NCBI GenBank assembly: GCA_937890535.1
Contig: CALBXK010000185.1
Span: forward strand, 1 to 44,152
DNA from: an uncultured Spartobacteria bacterium
Lineage (GTDB): Bacteria > Verrucomicrobiota > Verrucomicrobiia > Chthoniobacterales > Terrimicrobiaceae
Direction of reading: 5' to 3'
DNA length: 44,152 bases
Shown here: in pieces, positions 1 through 8,117 of the stretch
Numbering within the stretch: position 1 is the first letter of the stretch
Layout: each line of letters begins with the position of its first letter
Made by a program: the position numbers and the translations under genes
Notes under the pieces: model-generated
The model's database searches: none
Seen by the model: only the letters and a program-made list of their open reading frames with translations
Told to the model about the DNA's origin: nothing

Positions 1-299
1 ATAATGGCTCGAAAGCCGAATCGATAGAGGGCTTGGGGGGCATGTTCCCGTGAGCTTCCACATCCAAAATTTGATCCCGAAAGGAGGATCTGCCAGGTGG
101 CAGTCCGACGCTCGTTCAAGGGATGGGACTTCTCCTCGCCGTCCGGGTGCCTGCGCTCGTCGTGAAACGCATATTCTCCCAGACCATCAAAGGTCACGCA
201 CTTCATGAAGCGGGCCGGGATGATGCGATCGGTATCAATATCCTCTCCCGGGATGTAAACCGCATGCCCTGCCACCTGAGTTATTTTTTCAAGGTTCAT
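1..299 (-). CDS. leuD: 3-isopropylmalate dehydratase small subunit, 5' part (truncated by window edge)
   Basis: This is the start of LeuD, the small subunit that pairs with LeuC to isomerise 2- to 3-isopropylmalate in leucine biosynthesis. It is absent from the ORF track because it runs off the left edge. Reading the minus strand from the ATG at 299 gives MNLEKITQVAGHAVYIPGE, then the family motif DIDTDRIIPARF and, near the edge, GSNFGCGSSREHAP, the swivelling-domain substrate loop typical of LeuD and aconitase domain 4. About 99 codons are present of roughly 200 expected. It starts 18 bp after the leuC stop, so the two are almost certainly one operon. The identity is secure; the 3' half lies outside the window. 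Confidence 0.95.
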   Translation of the reverse strand, partial: MNLEKITQVAGHAVYIPGEDIDTDRIIPARFMKCVTFDGLGEYAFHDERRHPDGEEKSHPLNERRTATWQILLSGSNFGCGSSREHAPQALYRFGFRAI

Positions 300-317
300 A
301 GTAAGAAATCCGTCAGA

Positions 318-1727
318 TTAGTTTAAGGTAAACACCTCGCGAGCGTCGCTGATGTTCCCGGTGATAGCGGCTGCGGCCACCATGAGGGGGCTCATGAGGA
401 TGGTGCGGCCGGTGGGGCTGCCTTGGCGGCCTTTGAAGTTTCGGTTGCTGGAACTGGCGCAAAGTTGATCTCCTACCAACTGGTCAGGGTTCATTCCGAG
501 GCACATCGAGCAACCGGCGCCTCGCCACTCAAAGCCCGCTTCGCGGAAGATTTCGGCCAGGCCCATTTTCTCTGCGATTTGGGAGACGCCCTGGGAGCCA
601 GGGACGACGATGGCCTTGACGCCGTTGTGGACCTTCCTGCCTTTGAGGTAGCGGGCGACTTCCGTGAGATCGCTGAGTCTTCCGTTGGTGCAGCTGCCGA
701 GGAATGCCACATCCACCTTGGTGCCTTTGATGGGTTGGCCGGCCTGCAGTTGCATGTGGACCAGAGCTTCTTCACCCGTGGCGCGATCCTTCGCCGGGAG
801 TTCATCCGCGGTCGGGATATTTTCATCGATGAAGATGGCTTGGCCTGGATTAATGCCCCAGGTCACGGTTGGGGCGATATCGGTCGCTTGATAGGTGATG
901 ACATCGTCATAGGCCGCATCGGGATCCGATGCGAAGGATTGCCAGCGTTTTACCGCCGCATCCCAATCCGCCTCTTTCGGGGCATAGGGGCGGCCTTTCA
1001 GATAATCGAAGGTGGTTTTGTCCGGATTGACGTATCCCACCCGGGCGCCGCCTTCGATGGACATGTTGCAGACCGTCATGCGCTCCTCCTGGGTGAAGGC
1101 ATCGAAGGTCGAGCCTCCATATTCATAGGCGTAACCGAGGCCTCCGTTCACTCCCAGCTTGCGGATGATGTGGAGAATGACGTCTTTGGCATAAACGCCG
1201 GGAGATAACTTTCCCTCAACGTTGATGCGGCGGACTTTCGGTTTGTGGATGGCCATGGTTTGGGTGGCCAAGACATCCCGGACCTGGCTGGTGCCAATGC
1301 CGAAGGCGATGGCCCCGAACGCGCCATGGGTGGAGGTGTGAGAATCCCCGCAGGCAATCGTCGTGCCTGGTTGGGTGATGCCCTGCTCGGGGCCGACAAT
1401 GTGGACGATCCCCTGCTTGCCGCTGGGGAGATCGAAAAAGGTGACGCCGGATTCTTCGCAGTTCTTGCGCAGAGCCTTGATCATTTCGTCGGCCAACGGG
1501 TCGGAGAAGGGTTCCTCCCGCTCGTCGGTGGGGACGATATGGTCCACGGTCGCAAAGGTCCTCTGGGGGTACAAGACCTTGAGGCCGAGATCCCGCAACA
1601 TGCCAAACGCCTGCGGGCTGGTGACCTCGTGAATGAGATGCGTCCCAATCAGGAGCTGGGTGGCCCCGTTGTCCAAGGTTCGTACGCTGTGGGCCTCCCA
1701 TACTTTGTCCAATAATGTCTTGCTCAT
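318..1727 (-). CDS. leuC: 3-isopropylmalate dehydratase large subunit
   Basis: LeuC is the [4Fe-4S] hydro-lyase subunit of isopropylmalate isomerase in the cytoplasmic leucine pathway. From the ATG at 1727 the protein is 469 aa, the normal length. [12 protein letters not shown] lies at about residues 127-138. The three cluster cysteines are C346 (in GSCTNGR), C406 and C409 (in CSMCLGMN), matching the usual LeuC spacing. The track start at 1751 is a TTG that adds eight unconserved residues, so the internal ATG followed by SKTLLDKV is preferred, although neither start has a clear ribosome binding site. leuD follows 18 bp downstream, so the products form the heterodimer from one transcript. The large ORFs on the opposite strand here are shadows. 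Confidence 0.97.
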   Translation of the reverse strand: MSKTLLDKVWEAHSVRTLDNGATQLLIGTHLIHEVTSPQAFGMLRDLGLKVLYPQRTFATVDHIVPTDEREEPFSDPLADEMIKALRKNCEESGVTFFDLPSGKQGIVHIVGPEQGITQPGTTIACGDSHTSTHGAFGAIAFGIGTSQVRDVLATQTMAIHKPKVRRINVEGKLSPGVYAKDVILHIIRKLGVNGGLGYAYEYGGSTFDAFTQEERMTVCNMSIEGGARVGYVNPDKTTFDYLKGRPYAPKEADWDAAVKRWQSFASDPDAAYDDVITYQATDIAPTVTWGINPGQAIFIDENIPTADELPAKDRATGEEALVHMQLQAGQPIKGTKVDVAFLGSCTNGRLSDLTEVARYLKGRKVHNGVKAIVVPGSQGVSQIAEKMGLAEIFREAGFEWRGAGCSMCLGMNPDQLVGDQLCASSSNRNFKGRQGSPTGRTILMSPLMVAAAAITGNISDAREVFTLN

Positions 1728-1841
1728 GCTTTTGTAATCGTTTCGCCCCAAGGGAACGGAGAATCTTCGACGGAACGCGACCGGTGCGCAAGTTTCTTGT
1801 CAAACGGGCCGTCCTGAGCGACACTTTTGGGAACCCCAGAT

Positions 1842-2435
1842 ATGCATCCCATGCCTACCGAAAATTCGGACAACTGGTTTCTTAAGAAACACGAAAATGG
1901 AGAAGTCTTTGGCCCCGTGCCTCTGCAAAAGATTCGCGAATGGGCCCATTCCGCCCAAGTGAACTCCCAAGACATGTTGTCGAACGATAACGTGATTTGG
2001 ACCCAGGCTCCAATGATTGCCCAGATGGAGATGGACTGGCTGGTGGAGGTGAATGACCATCTGCTCTACGGACCGACGACGGCAGAGACCCTCCTGGAGT
2101 TTCATCAACTTGGTGAAATCTCGTCGGAGACGATCGTGCTCAATTGTTGCAGCGGGGAATCCTTACCTCTCGGCGAGGCGGCTTTCTATTCGGCGCCGGA
2201 ACGCGAGCCCGAGGAAGAAAAAATTCCGGCGAATCCGCTGATGAGGATGCTTGAACAATCTGGACGCGGGGGGGTGCGGGTGAACCTGCAGAACCGGGTC
2301 CGGGAGCTGGAGGTTGCCTTGTTGGACAAACGCCGCAAGCTCATGGCGGCGGAACACACTATCGTCGGTTTGGAGACGAAGATCAAAACGCTGGAGAGTC
2401 GAATCCGTGATATCAGCGGATTCCAGAAATCCTGA
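1842..2435 (+). CDS. GYF_2-like domain protein with C-terminal coiled coil
   Basis: A 197-aa protein of unknown role. The N-terminal half contains two repeats of a WF/WL...GP pattern: NWFLKKHENGEVFGPVPL, then DWLVEVNDHLLYGPTTAETL. This is the signature of bacterial GYF_2/DUF4339 modules, thought to bind peptides or partner proteins. After an acidic linker (EPEEEK) the C-terminal 50 residues form a heptad-like helix (NLQNRVRELEVALLDKRRKL...). There is no signal peptide or membrane segment. The track start at 1827 is TTG; the ATG at 1842 or the one at 1851 is more likely. The gene diverges from leuC. Its last 110 bp include a 73-bp sequence duplicated at 3121-3193 beyond the toxin-antitoxin genes, so the 3' end may have been rebuilt by an insertion. 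Confidence 0.7.
   Translation: MHPMPTENSDNWFLKKHENGEVFGPVPLQKIREWAHSAQVNSQDMLSNDNVIWTQAPMIAQMEMDWLVEVNDHLLYGPTTAETLLEFHQLGEISSETIVLNCCSGESLPLGEAAFYSAPEREPEEEKIPANPLMRMLEQSGRGGVRVNLQNRVRELEVALLDKRRKLMAAEHTIVGLETKIKTLESRIRDISGFQKS
2323..2395 (+). repeat. 73-bp direct repeat, copy A (inside GYF_2-like gene)
   Basis: This stretch, starting tggacaaacgccgcaagctc, recurs at 3121-3193 with only two substitutions, both in one codon (ACT to GCC). The pair brackets the toxin-antitoxin module at 2460-2977 at an offset of 798 bp. This copy encodes part of the coiled coil of the intact gene. Confidence 0.95.
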
Positions 2436-2459
2436 GCGATTGCTGGGCTGGGGACCTCG

Positions 2460-2708
2460 GTGGCCAGATTGCAGTGGCCAGGCGGGACTGCCCCCGAAAC
2501 TGCGGAAAGCATCCTTGAGCGCTTGGGTGTGAGCCCCACTGAAGCGATCAGGATGTTCTACACACAGATCACATTGAGAAATGGACTCCCTTTCGACGTC
2601 GCGATACCAAACTCAGTAACTCAGCAGGCGCTTAAGGACTCGAGAAGTGGACGCAATCTCACCTCGCATGAGAATGTTGAGGCGCTTTTTGAAAGCTGGG
2701 ACAAGTGA
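2460..2708 (+). CDS. DinJ/RelB-type antitoxin
   Basis: An 82-aa antitoxin partner of the downstream YafQ-like toxin. The core LGVSPTEAIRMFYTQITL followed by NGLPF matches the RelB/DinJ family, whose N-terminus forms a ribbon-helix-helix that dimerises and binds the operon operator, while the C-terminus wraps the toxin. The start is a GTG at 2460, only 24 bp after the preceding gene. The first 14 residues (MARLQWPGGTAPET) do not resemble the usual beta-strand (typically M-x-T-x-V-x-x-R-I-D), so the N-terminus may be altered or the true start unusual. The stop overlaps the toxin start as GTGA, the coupling normal for these modules. The family is secure; whether it still represses is uncertain. 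Confidence 0.85.
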   Translation: MARLQWPGGTAPETAESILERLGVSPTEAIRMFYTQITLRNGLPFDVAIPNSVTQQALKDSRSGRNLTSHENVEALFESWDK

Positions 2709-2977
2709 AGGCAATCTACGAGACCAGTCAATTTCGGAAGGACATCAAAAAATTACAAAAGCAAGGAAAGGATATTGGAAAACTGAAAGATGTGGTCAAG
2801 CAGATTGCCAACGATCAGCGACTCGAGGACAGATATCGGGATCATGCACTGATCGGCCCTTGGCGAGGATCGCGGGATTGCCATATTGAACCCGACGGGT
2901 TGCTCATCTACCGGATAGATGATGGCTCTCTTTATCTTGAGCGGAGTGGCAGCCACAGCGGCTTATTTAAAAAGTAA
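2705..2977 (+). CDS. YafQ-family mRNA interferase toxin
   Basis: A 90-aa type II toxin of the YafQ branch of the RelE superfamily, which cuts mRNA on translating ribosomes. The C-terminal core YRDHALIGPWRG, RDCHIEPDGLLIYRID and LERSGSHSGLFK is diagnostic. The residues equivalent to the E. coli YafQ catalytic set (H50, H63, D67, H87) are all present, as H47, H60, D64 and H84, so the toxin looks active. It starts with GTG overlapping the antitoxin stop. The module sits between two copies of a 73-bp repeat, consistent with acquisition as an insert. In YafQ/DinJ systems the antitoxin and toxin-antitoxin complex repress their own promoter; none is identifiable here. Confidence 0.93.
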   Translation: MKAIYETSQFRKDIKKLQKQGKDIGKLKDVVKQIANDQRLEDRYRDHALIGPWRGSRDCHIEPDGLLIYRIDDGSLYLERSGSHSGLFKK

Positions 2978-3120
2978 ATTCCCAACCAAGCGATCGACCG
3001 CCACCGCTGTCACTGTGGGTGCTGGGCTCCGCCGCACCCGGCGTGCCAGCGGTTCCGGGCAGGTCATCGCGGACGGGAAAGAGAAGTTTTGACATCGTGT
3101 TGCGTTTGCAACCCACTTGA

Positions 3121-3193
3121 TGGACAAACGCCGCAAGCTCATGGCGGCGGAACACGCCATCGTCGGTTTGGAGACGAAGATCAAAACGCTGGA
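3121..3193 (+). pseudogene. 73-bp duplicated 3' fragment of the GYF_2-like gene (repeat copy B)
   Basis: This is 71/73 identical to 2323-2395 and preserves the codons MDKRRKLMAAEHAIVGLETK, but it has no GYF part and no ribosome binding site. The frame stays open for about 30 further codons of unrelated sequence into the 3' end of the convergent glycosyltransferase gene. It reads as a remnant left when the toxin-antitoxin segment entered the gene's 3' end, or as the original 3' end displaced by it. Confidence 0.8.
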
Positions 3194-3240
3194 AGGTGGC
3201 CCTCCAGCGGGTCAGGGAATCCGATCGACGGGCCGGGCTT

Positions 3241-4794
3241 TCAATCGATACGGTCCGGCTCCGGTAGCCGATAGAGTTCGAGACGGGGATTGACGATCTG
3301 TGGGGTGCGTGACTCACTTTTCCAGAGGAGCGTGCCGGTCTCGGTGACTTCGCGGACAAAGTTGTCGAATTCCTCACGGCTTTTCACTCGCGCTGAGGGG
3401 TGGTTTCTGTATTTCTGGCCGACCATGAGCGCGATATAGAGAATGCCTTGGGATTGGAGTTCACTCACAGAGCCAAAGTCGGCCGCGTATTGATTGGAGA
3501 GCACCTGTTGGGGGACGGAAAACGAGCGTTGTTCCATGGATTTTCCGCTCACCGCCACCAGTTGAACCCGCCGGTCCTGGACGATGACCGCATCGGGCGG
3601 GACGTTTTTTTCGATCCAGTGGGCGAGTTGCTTTCGGGTATCGATACCGAAACCCATCAGGCAATCGACCACCGGAGAGGCAAAGAGGACGCAGGTTCCC
3701 GCAAGGAGCGCGCTGTAAAGGATCCTACGCCGCCTTGGGAGCCATGTTCGCAGGAGAAAAAAGTGGCGGCAGAGATCGGCCAGGCCGATGCCGGCCAGGA
3801 GGCATACCGTGGCGCTGACCGGCAAAAAATACCGCTCGGCGGTCTTCGGGGTGAGGGAAATCATGAGGGCAAAGGCCAGCGGAAAAGCGGCAATGAGATA
3901 TTCCGGAAAAACGCGTTCTTTGGGCTGCAGGACCAGGCGCAGCACATACCATCCGGCAAAGATGAGAATGAGGAAATTGCTGTTTTTATAAAAAACCCCA
4001 ACGTATTTTTCGTTGAGAAAAGCGTGCTTGCCTCCGGTTCCCAGGAGCGCGACCTCTCGGCCGATGCCGTGAAACCCCTGTCCCGCTCCGGCCACCAATT
4101 GGTAGTTGATGATCCCCACCGCCACAACAAAGAGCGCCGTGTAAAGGAAGCAACATATCACGCGGCCTGGGCGGGGCCGGGCCAGGATGAGGACGGCGAT
4201 GGAAAGTGCCGCCATGACAATTCCGATGTACTTTCCCGAAAAGGCCAGCGCATTGGCGACCCCAAGAGCGGCGGCGTTTCCGCGCGAGGGATTGTCCCAA
4301 AAGCGGGTGACTGCCAGAAACGAAAGTCCGACACCCATCAAGAGAGCGGGATCTTCCTTGTAGTAGTGTGCCACCTCCACCAGCAGGGGATGCATCGCGA
4401 CGAAAACCCCTGAGGCCAGCCCGCCGGCCAAGCCGGCATAGCGGTAGCCGACCCAAGCAAACGCCACACTGGCGACGGCCCCGAATATCGCGATGCACCA
4501 GCGGCCCAACTCAACGACCGTTTGGGGTTCATTGCCGACACCGAGAAGCCAGGTGACCAAGTCCGTGGTGTTGCCCATCAGGAGGGGATGATGGAAATTC
4601 GTCGTGCCGTGAATCACCATCCAAACCTCGAGAGGTTCATCGAGATGGTAATAGTAGGGGAAGGAATTATTCCAGGTCCCGAGGATCAGACTCAGGGCAA
4701 AAACTGCCAAGGAAACTCCTATCATCGCCAGCGGCTTCCTGGAAATTGCTTCCGGGCCGGTGTCCCGAAAAATCTGTCGGAAGGCGGAGATCAC
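3241..4794 (-). CDS. GT39/ArnT-like membrane glycosyltransferase
   Basis: A 517-aa multi-pass protein that most likely transfers a sugar from a polyprenyl-phosphate donor on the outer face of the inner membrane. Evidence is the N-terminal transmembrane helix followed by YYYHLDEPLEV (DE at residues 52-53), the acidic pair in the first periplasmic loop of PMT/ArnT/GT39 enzymes, then about ten hydrophobic segments and a soluble C-terminal tail (residues ~410-517). The track start at 4872 would overlap the upstream gene by 82 bp; the GTG at 4794 forms a GTGA overlap with that gene's stop and is preferred. The coupled upstream gene is a DPM1-like GT2, which probably makes the lipid-linked donor sugar. 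The acceptor cannot be deduced. Confidence 0.8.
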   Translation of the reverse strand: MISAFRQIFRDTGPEAISRKPLAMIGVSLAVFALSLILGTWNNSFPYYYHLDEPLEVWMVIHGTTNFHHPLLMGNTTDLVTWLLGVGNEPQTVVELGRWCIAIFGAVASVAFAWVGYRYAGLAGGLASGVFVAMHPLLVEVAHYYKEDPALLMGVGLSFLAVTRFWDNPSRGNAAALGVANALAFSGKYIGIVMAALSIAVLILARPRPGRVICCFLYTALFVVAVGIINYQLVAGAGQGFHGIGREVALLGTGGKHAFLNEKYVGVFYKNSNFLILIFAGWYVLRLVLQPKERVFPEYLIAAFPLAFALMISLTPKTAERYFLPVSATVCLLAGIGLADLCRHFFLLRTWLPRRRRILYSALLAGTCVLFASPVVDCLMGFGIDTRKQLAHWIEKNVPPDAVIVQDRRVQLVAVSGKSMEQRSFSVPQQVLSNQYAADFGSVSELQSQGILYIALMVGQKYRNHPSARVKSREEFDNFVREVTETGTLLWKSESRTPQIVNPRLELYRLPEPDRID

Positions 4795-5531
4795 GGTCGG
4801 GTTTCGATCCGGCAGGAAATGCGGCGGCGGAAGAACCAGAGTAACCCCAGCATGTCGGCCAGGGGGCGCCACAAAAACGCGCCCAATCCATATTTCGACG
4901 TACCCCGTGTCCGGGCCCGGTGGGTCACCTCAACTTGTTTGATTCGATAACCGGCATTCACCGCCATCGCGGCCATGAAGGAATACATGGTGCGAATGGG
5001 CAAAAATGACCCGACGACCTCACTTCGAAAAGCCTTCAGGGTGCAGCCTGTGTCGCGGATGCCATCGCCCAAAATTTTCGAGCGCACCGCATTGGCAAAT
5101 CGGGACATGGCCAGTCGCAGCCGAGAATCCTGCCGGTTGGCCCGGACGCCCGCCACCATGTCAACACCCTCCAGGGCGTCCAGAAGGCGGGGAATGTCGT
5201 GGGGGTTGTTCTGCCCGTCTCCATCCAGTGTGACAATGGTCCCGCCCAGGCAGAGCTGCAATCCGTGATAAAGCGCGGCGGCCTGGCCTTGATTGGTCAA
5301 AAAATGCACGGCTCTCACGGCAGGCCATTCCCGGGCCCAGCGATCAATCTCCTCCGCGGTGGCATCCGTGCTTCCATCATTGACCAGCACAACCTCGGCG
5401 GAATCCCGCAGGCCTTGGCAAACCTCGCGGAGTTCCTCCAGCAACGGGCGGACGTTGTTTTCCTCGTTGTAGAAGGGAATAACGATCGAGAGGCTGGCGG
5501 ATGAACCGTCGGGCGGTCGAGGTGGAGTCAT
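4791..5531 (-). CDS. GT2 polyprenyl-phosphate glycosyltransferase (DPM1-like)
   Basis: A 246-aa GT-A fold enzyme that loads a nucleotide-activated sugar onto a polyprenyl phosphate at the cytoplasmic face. SIVIPFYNEENNV opens the fold, NDGSTD (51-56) binds the nucleotide, and DGDGQNNP (from residue 103) carries the metal-binding acidic residues. DTGCTLKAF and the basic region HRARTRGTSKYG are standard in the dolichol-phosphate mannosyltransferase/ArnC branch. The C-terminus has only one short hydrophobic stretch instead of the two helices of ArnC/GtrB. It is coupled by GTGA to the GT39-like gene, which would use its product. A MITE-like element begins 26 bp upstream of the start codon and may have replaced or supplied the promoter. 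Confidence 0.88.
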   Translation of the reverse strand: MTPPRPPDGSSASLSIVIPFYNEENNVRPLLEELREVCQGLRDSAEVVLVNDGSTDATAEEIDRWAREWPAVRAVHFLTNQGQAAALYHGLQLCLGGTIVTLDGDGQNNPHDIPRLLDALEGVDMVAGVRANRQDSRLRLAMSRFANAVRSKILGDGIRDTGCTLKAFRSEVVGSFLPIRTMYSFMAAMAVNAGYRIKQVEVTHRARTRGTSKYGLGAFLWRPLADMLGLLWFFRRRISCRIETRP

Positions 5532-5556
5532 GAAAGAAGCGGCACTCCGTCGATCT

Positions 5557-5784
5557 TAGCAGACTGTTGAAAAACCCCGAAACGAAAAATATGATCGAAG
5601 AATGAGGAAAAGAATACATCAGAGCTGAAGTAAGGACCGGGATGACCCTAACGGGCTGCGGCCCTTTTGTGGCCGGGTGGCGTTGCGGCTCGGTCGCGGG
5701 GTGCACCCCGCTCGCTCACCGCGCCTGACCCGCCCCCAAAATGACTCGCAGTTTTTCATTCCGCTCTTTTTCAACAGTCTGCTA
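5557..5784. mobile_element. MITE-like element with 18-bp perfect terminal inverted repeats
   Basis: The ends are tagcagactgttgaaaaa (5557-5574) and its exact reverse complement (5767-5784), bounding 228 bp without a plausible gene. If the repeats are read as GCAGACTGTTGAAAAA, each end is flanked by TA, as expected for target duplication by an IS630/Tc1-mariner type transposase. The element fills most of the gap between the GT2 start and the methyltransferase stop. It looks like a non-autonomous element mobilised in trans; the parent IS is not in this window. Confidence 0.8.
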
Positions 5785-5830
5785 GGGGACTGCAGACCCG
5801 GAGGCAAGTCGGCCATCCATTCAGGTTCTG

Positions 5831-6565
5831 CTAGGTCGAGTGAATAACGGCATCGGGCTTGAAATTTTTGAGAAAATCGGTGCCGGTCTCCTTTTTGATC
5901 TCGATCAAGGCACCAAGTTCGTAAAATACCGGAAAATCAAAGACGACATCTGTTCTTTTAGGCGGATGCTGGTCGGGATCGTAATCGTGTTGATTCCTCG
6001 GAGCAACCAAGGGCAACACTTGAGGACAGGAACTATTTTGAATTCGTTTCTTGCCAACAATCTGGAACCCCTCGATTTTCTTTTCTTCCAATAGCCTGGC
6101 TAAAATCAAATACAGCTCAAGGGATGTCATTCGATTGGGATGACCACTCCAGTCCGACCAGTACAATTTAAGGCCATGCGCCATCAGCGAAGGATCGGCA
6201 TCGAAGAACGGTTGTTTCAAAAATACGAAGTCCTTTGAGACTGCACACGCCTTTTGCAAGAAACGTTCAACGGCTCGCTGTGTATCAAGGTGTTCCAGAA
6301 TATGAAATAATATTGTAAAATTGACCAAAGGTTCTTCTGGCAAATCCAATATATCGAAATCCGATACCAAATGATTTTGTTTTGCGGTCTCCAATTTTGC
6401 CGCGCTAATGTCGAACCCCATCCCTTTCGATCCATTAAAAAAATATGTTCTGACGGATTCGATGCTTCCACCGTTGCTGCAACCGAAATCGAAAAATTGC
6501 ACGTCATGTTCCTTCACGACATTCGCAATCCCTTTCGCTTTCGCTTCCTCTCGGGTGATTAGCAT
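5831..6565 (-). CDS. class I SAM-dependent methyltransferase, AT-rich
   Basis: A 244-aa Rossmann-fold methyltransferase of unknown substrate. Motif I is FFDFGCSNGGSIESV (near residue 25), followed by MGFDISAAKLETAKQ for the acidic ribose-binding position and LFHILEHLDT, the usual post-II/III region. The track ORF reaches 6898 but its first ~90 codons lie over the 3' end of the neighbouring PDZ gene. The ATG at 6565 (MLITREEAKAKG) is the first usable start, although the preceding open frame (EKYDEFPWGRIP...) looks protein-like, so an N-terminal piece may have been lost. The gene is visibly richer in A/T codons than everything around it, which suggests recent acquisition, perhaps from a surface polysaccharide cluster. 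Confidence 0.75.
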   Translation of the reverse strand: MLITREEAKAKGIANVVKEHDVQFFDFGCSNGGSIESVRTYFFNGSKGMGFDISAAKLETAKQNHLVSDFDILDLPEEPLVNFTILFHILEHLDTQRAVERFLQKACAVSKDFVFLKQPFFDADPSLMAHGLKLYWSDWSGHPNRMTSLELYLILARLLEEKKIEGFQIVGKKRIQNSSCPQVLPLVAPRNQHDYDPDQHPPKRTDVVFDFPVFYELGALIEIKKETGTDFLKNFKPDAVIHST

Positions 6566-6626
6566 CGAATACGATTTCCTTAAAACTGAAGATGGGATTC
6601 GGCCCCAGGGAAATTCATCGTATTTC

Positions 6627-8117
6627 TCAGGGCGATTTAAGATTCTCTGCGGCGGGGATGCCGTATTCCTGCATGAGGCGGTCACGACCGGATTCTGCCG
6701 CAGCGGCATCGAGCATGATGAAACCCGGATCCTCCTCGAAGGTGATCTTGTGAAATCCGTCCACTGGAGTCGCCACAGCACGGGCGATGTCGTCGAGGCT
6801 CTTGATTGTAACACCATTGACGCTTTTGACGACTCCTGGCGAAACGTTGCCGAAGCCGAGGGTATCCGGAGAGGGAAGAACCTGGCTAAGAAAGACAACC
6901 TTCCCGGTGTCCGGCGGAAGTTCCTCCTGATAGGCGTCGAGATAGACGAGGCGTTGCGGGGCTTCCTCCTTCCAGCGTGCCCCCCATTCCTGAAGATAGG
7001 GACGGGAAAGCTCCTGAAAAACCAAACCCCCGAGGATGAAATATCGGGGCTGGGTGTCGAAGATGTGAGAGGCGCTCACGGAGGCCGGGGAGGCGTCGGC
7101 GTCGAGGGTGACGGGAAGCGATTTTTCGATGCCGTCACGTTGAATCTTGAAGGTGAGGGTGTCGCCCAGATGAGAACGCGTGCTGATGAGATGGGAGAAG
7201 GAGATTTTTCCAAATTCAGGATCCTCAAAGTTGCCGTCCTGATCGATGGGCTGGTCGTTGAGCGCCAGGATGATATCTCCTTTGCGGAGTCCGGCCCGGT
7301 CGGCAGCGGCCCCGGGAGAGACGTGCGTGACATAGACGCCCCCGTCTTTTTTCAGCTTGATGTAGCGTCGAAACTGGGGATCGCGGGTGGGAGAAAATGC
7401 CACGCCAGCGCGCGGAAAGCCAGGGTCTGATTTGCCTTTCGCATCCTCAAGAAAATGCTGAATGACGGGGGCGGGAATCAGGTTGGCCGTCTGGGTGCGG
7501 GTGTCGTAGCGCATGAGGAGACCGAGGAGGCGTCCCTTGCGCACGGCGGGCATGGTGAAGCTTCCGTCCCGGTTTTCCAGGGGCGTACTTAGCCGGTAGG
7601 TCAGCAAGCCCAGATGATCCAGCGGATAGCGAGTGATGGTGATGGTGCTGATCGTGGCCAAGGTTTCGGCGATGCGGCCATTGGATTCCAACTGAAGGAT
7701 CATGGCCTGGTCTCCCACCCGGGCTCCGGAGTCGAGACGGAGGGCCGGTACGGAGCTGAGAAATTCAGGATCTGTCGGCTGAAGAAGGGCGAGGTTGCTG
7801 TCGTAATCCACCGCCACAACTGTGGCCGGCGTTTTTTCTGCGGTGCCTGATTTTTCCAACTCAACGTAGGTGTGGTTGGCGACAAGCTCGGCGGTGACGA
7901 GAACCTGGCCGTTCTCTACCACCGGACCGAGGCCGCGGTGCATGACGGATGGTTTCTTTGCCCAGGGCCGGAAAAAATCGAACGCCTGAGAGGTGGCGTA
8001 TACGCGGACGAGGGATTCGCTGCCAATGTCTCCGGGGGAGCTGTTGCGGGGCGAGAGGGTGGCTCCCGCCAGGACGGGCGCAGCGGAAAGGATGAGGATG
8101 GCGAGAATCGATTTCAT
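6627..8117 (-). CDS. HtrA-like trypsin-fold/PDZ protein with destroyed catalytic triad (pseudoprotease)
   Basis: A 496-aa exported protein (signal peptide MKSILAILILSAAPVLAGA) paralogous to the upstream HtrA. Aligned residue by residue, the catalytic His (TNAHVV) becomes Glu77 in VTAELV, the Asp in DCDLALL becomes Asn108 in DSNLALL, and the GNSGGPV serine loop is replaced by RDGSFTMPAV. Proteolysis is therefore very unlikely. A PDZ domain is retained (GGVYVTHVSPGAAADRAGL, about residue 260 onward), as is a second C-terminal domain shared with the paralogue (QPRYFILGGLVFQ...). It starts with ATG overlapping the upstream stop as ATGA, so the two are made together. A regulatory or scaffolding partner role is inference. 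Confidence 0.88.
   Translation of the reverse strand: MKSILAILILSAAPVLAGATLSPRNSSPGDIGSESLVRVYATSQAFDFFRPWAKKPSVMHRGLGPVVENGQVLVTAELVANHTYVELEKSGTAEKTPATVVAVDYDSNLALLQPTDPEFLSSVPALRLDSGARVGDQAMILQLESNGRIAETLATISTITITRYPLDHLGLLTYRLSTPLENRDGSFTMPAVRKGRLLGLLMRYDTRTQTANLIPAPVIQHFLEDAKGKSDPGFPRAGVAFSPTRDPQFRRYIKLKKDGGVYVTHVSPGAAADRAGLRKGDIILALNDQPIDQDGNFEDPEFGKISFSHLISTRSHLGDTLTFKIQRDGIEKSLPVTLDADASPASVSASHIFDTQPRYFILGGLVFQELSRPYLQEWGARWKEEAPQRLVYLDAYQEELPPDTGKVVFLSQVLPSPDTLGFGNVSPGVVKSVNGVTIKSLDDIARAVATPVDGFHKITFEEDPGFIMLDAAAAESGRDRLMQEYGIPAAENLKSP

Noticed and set aside
3400-4413. 337-aa plus-strand ORF opposite the GT39-like gene
   Set aside because: Hydrophilic, low-complexity shadow of a membrane protein; the minus frame has transmembrane helices and the DE motif and is coupled to the GT2 gene.
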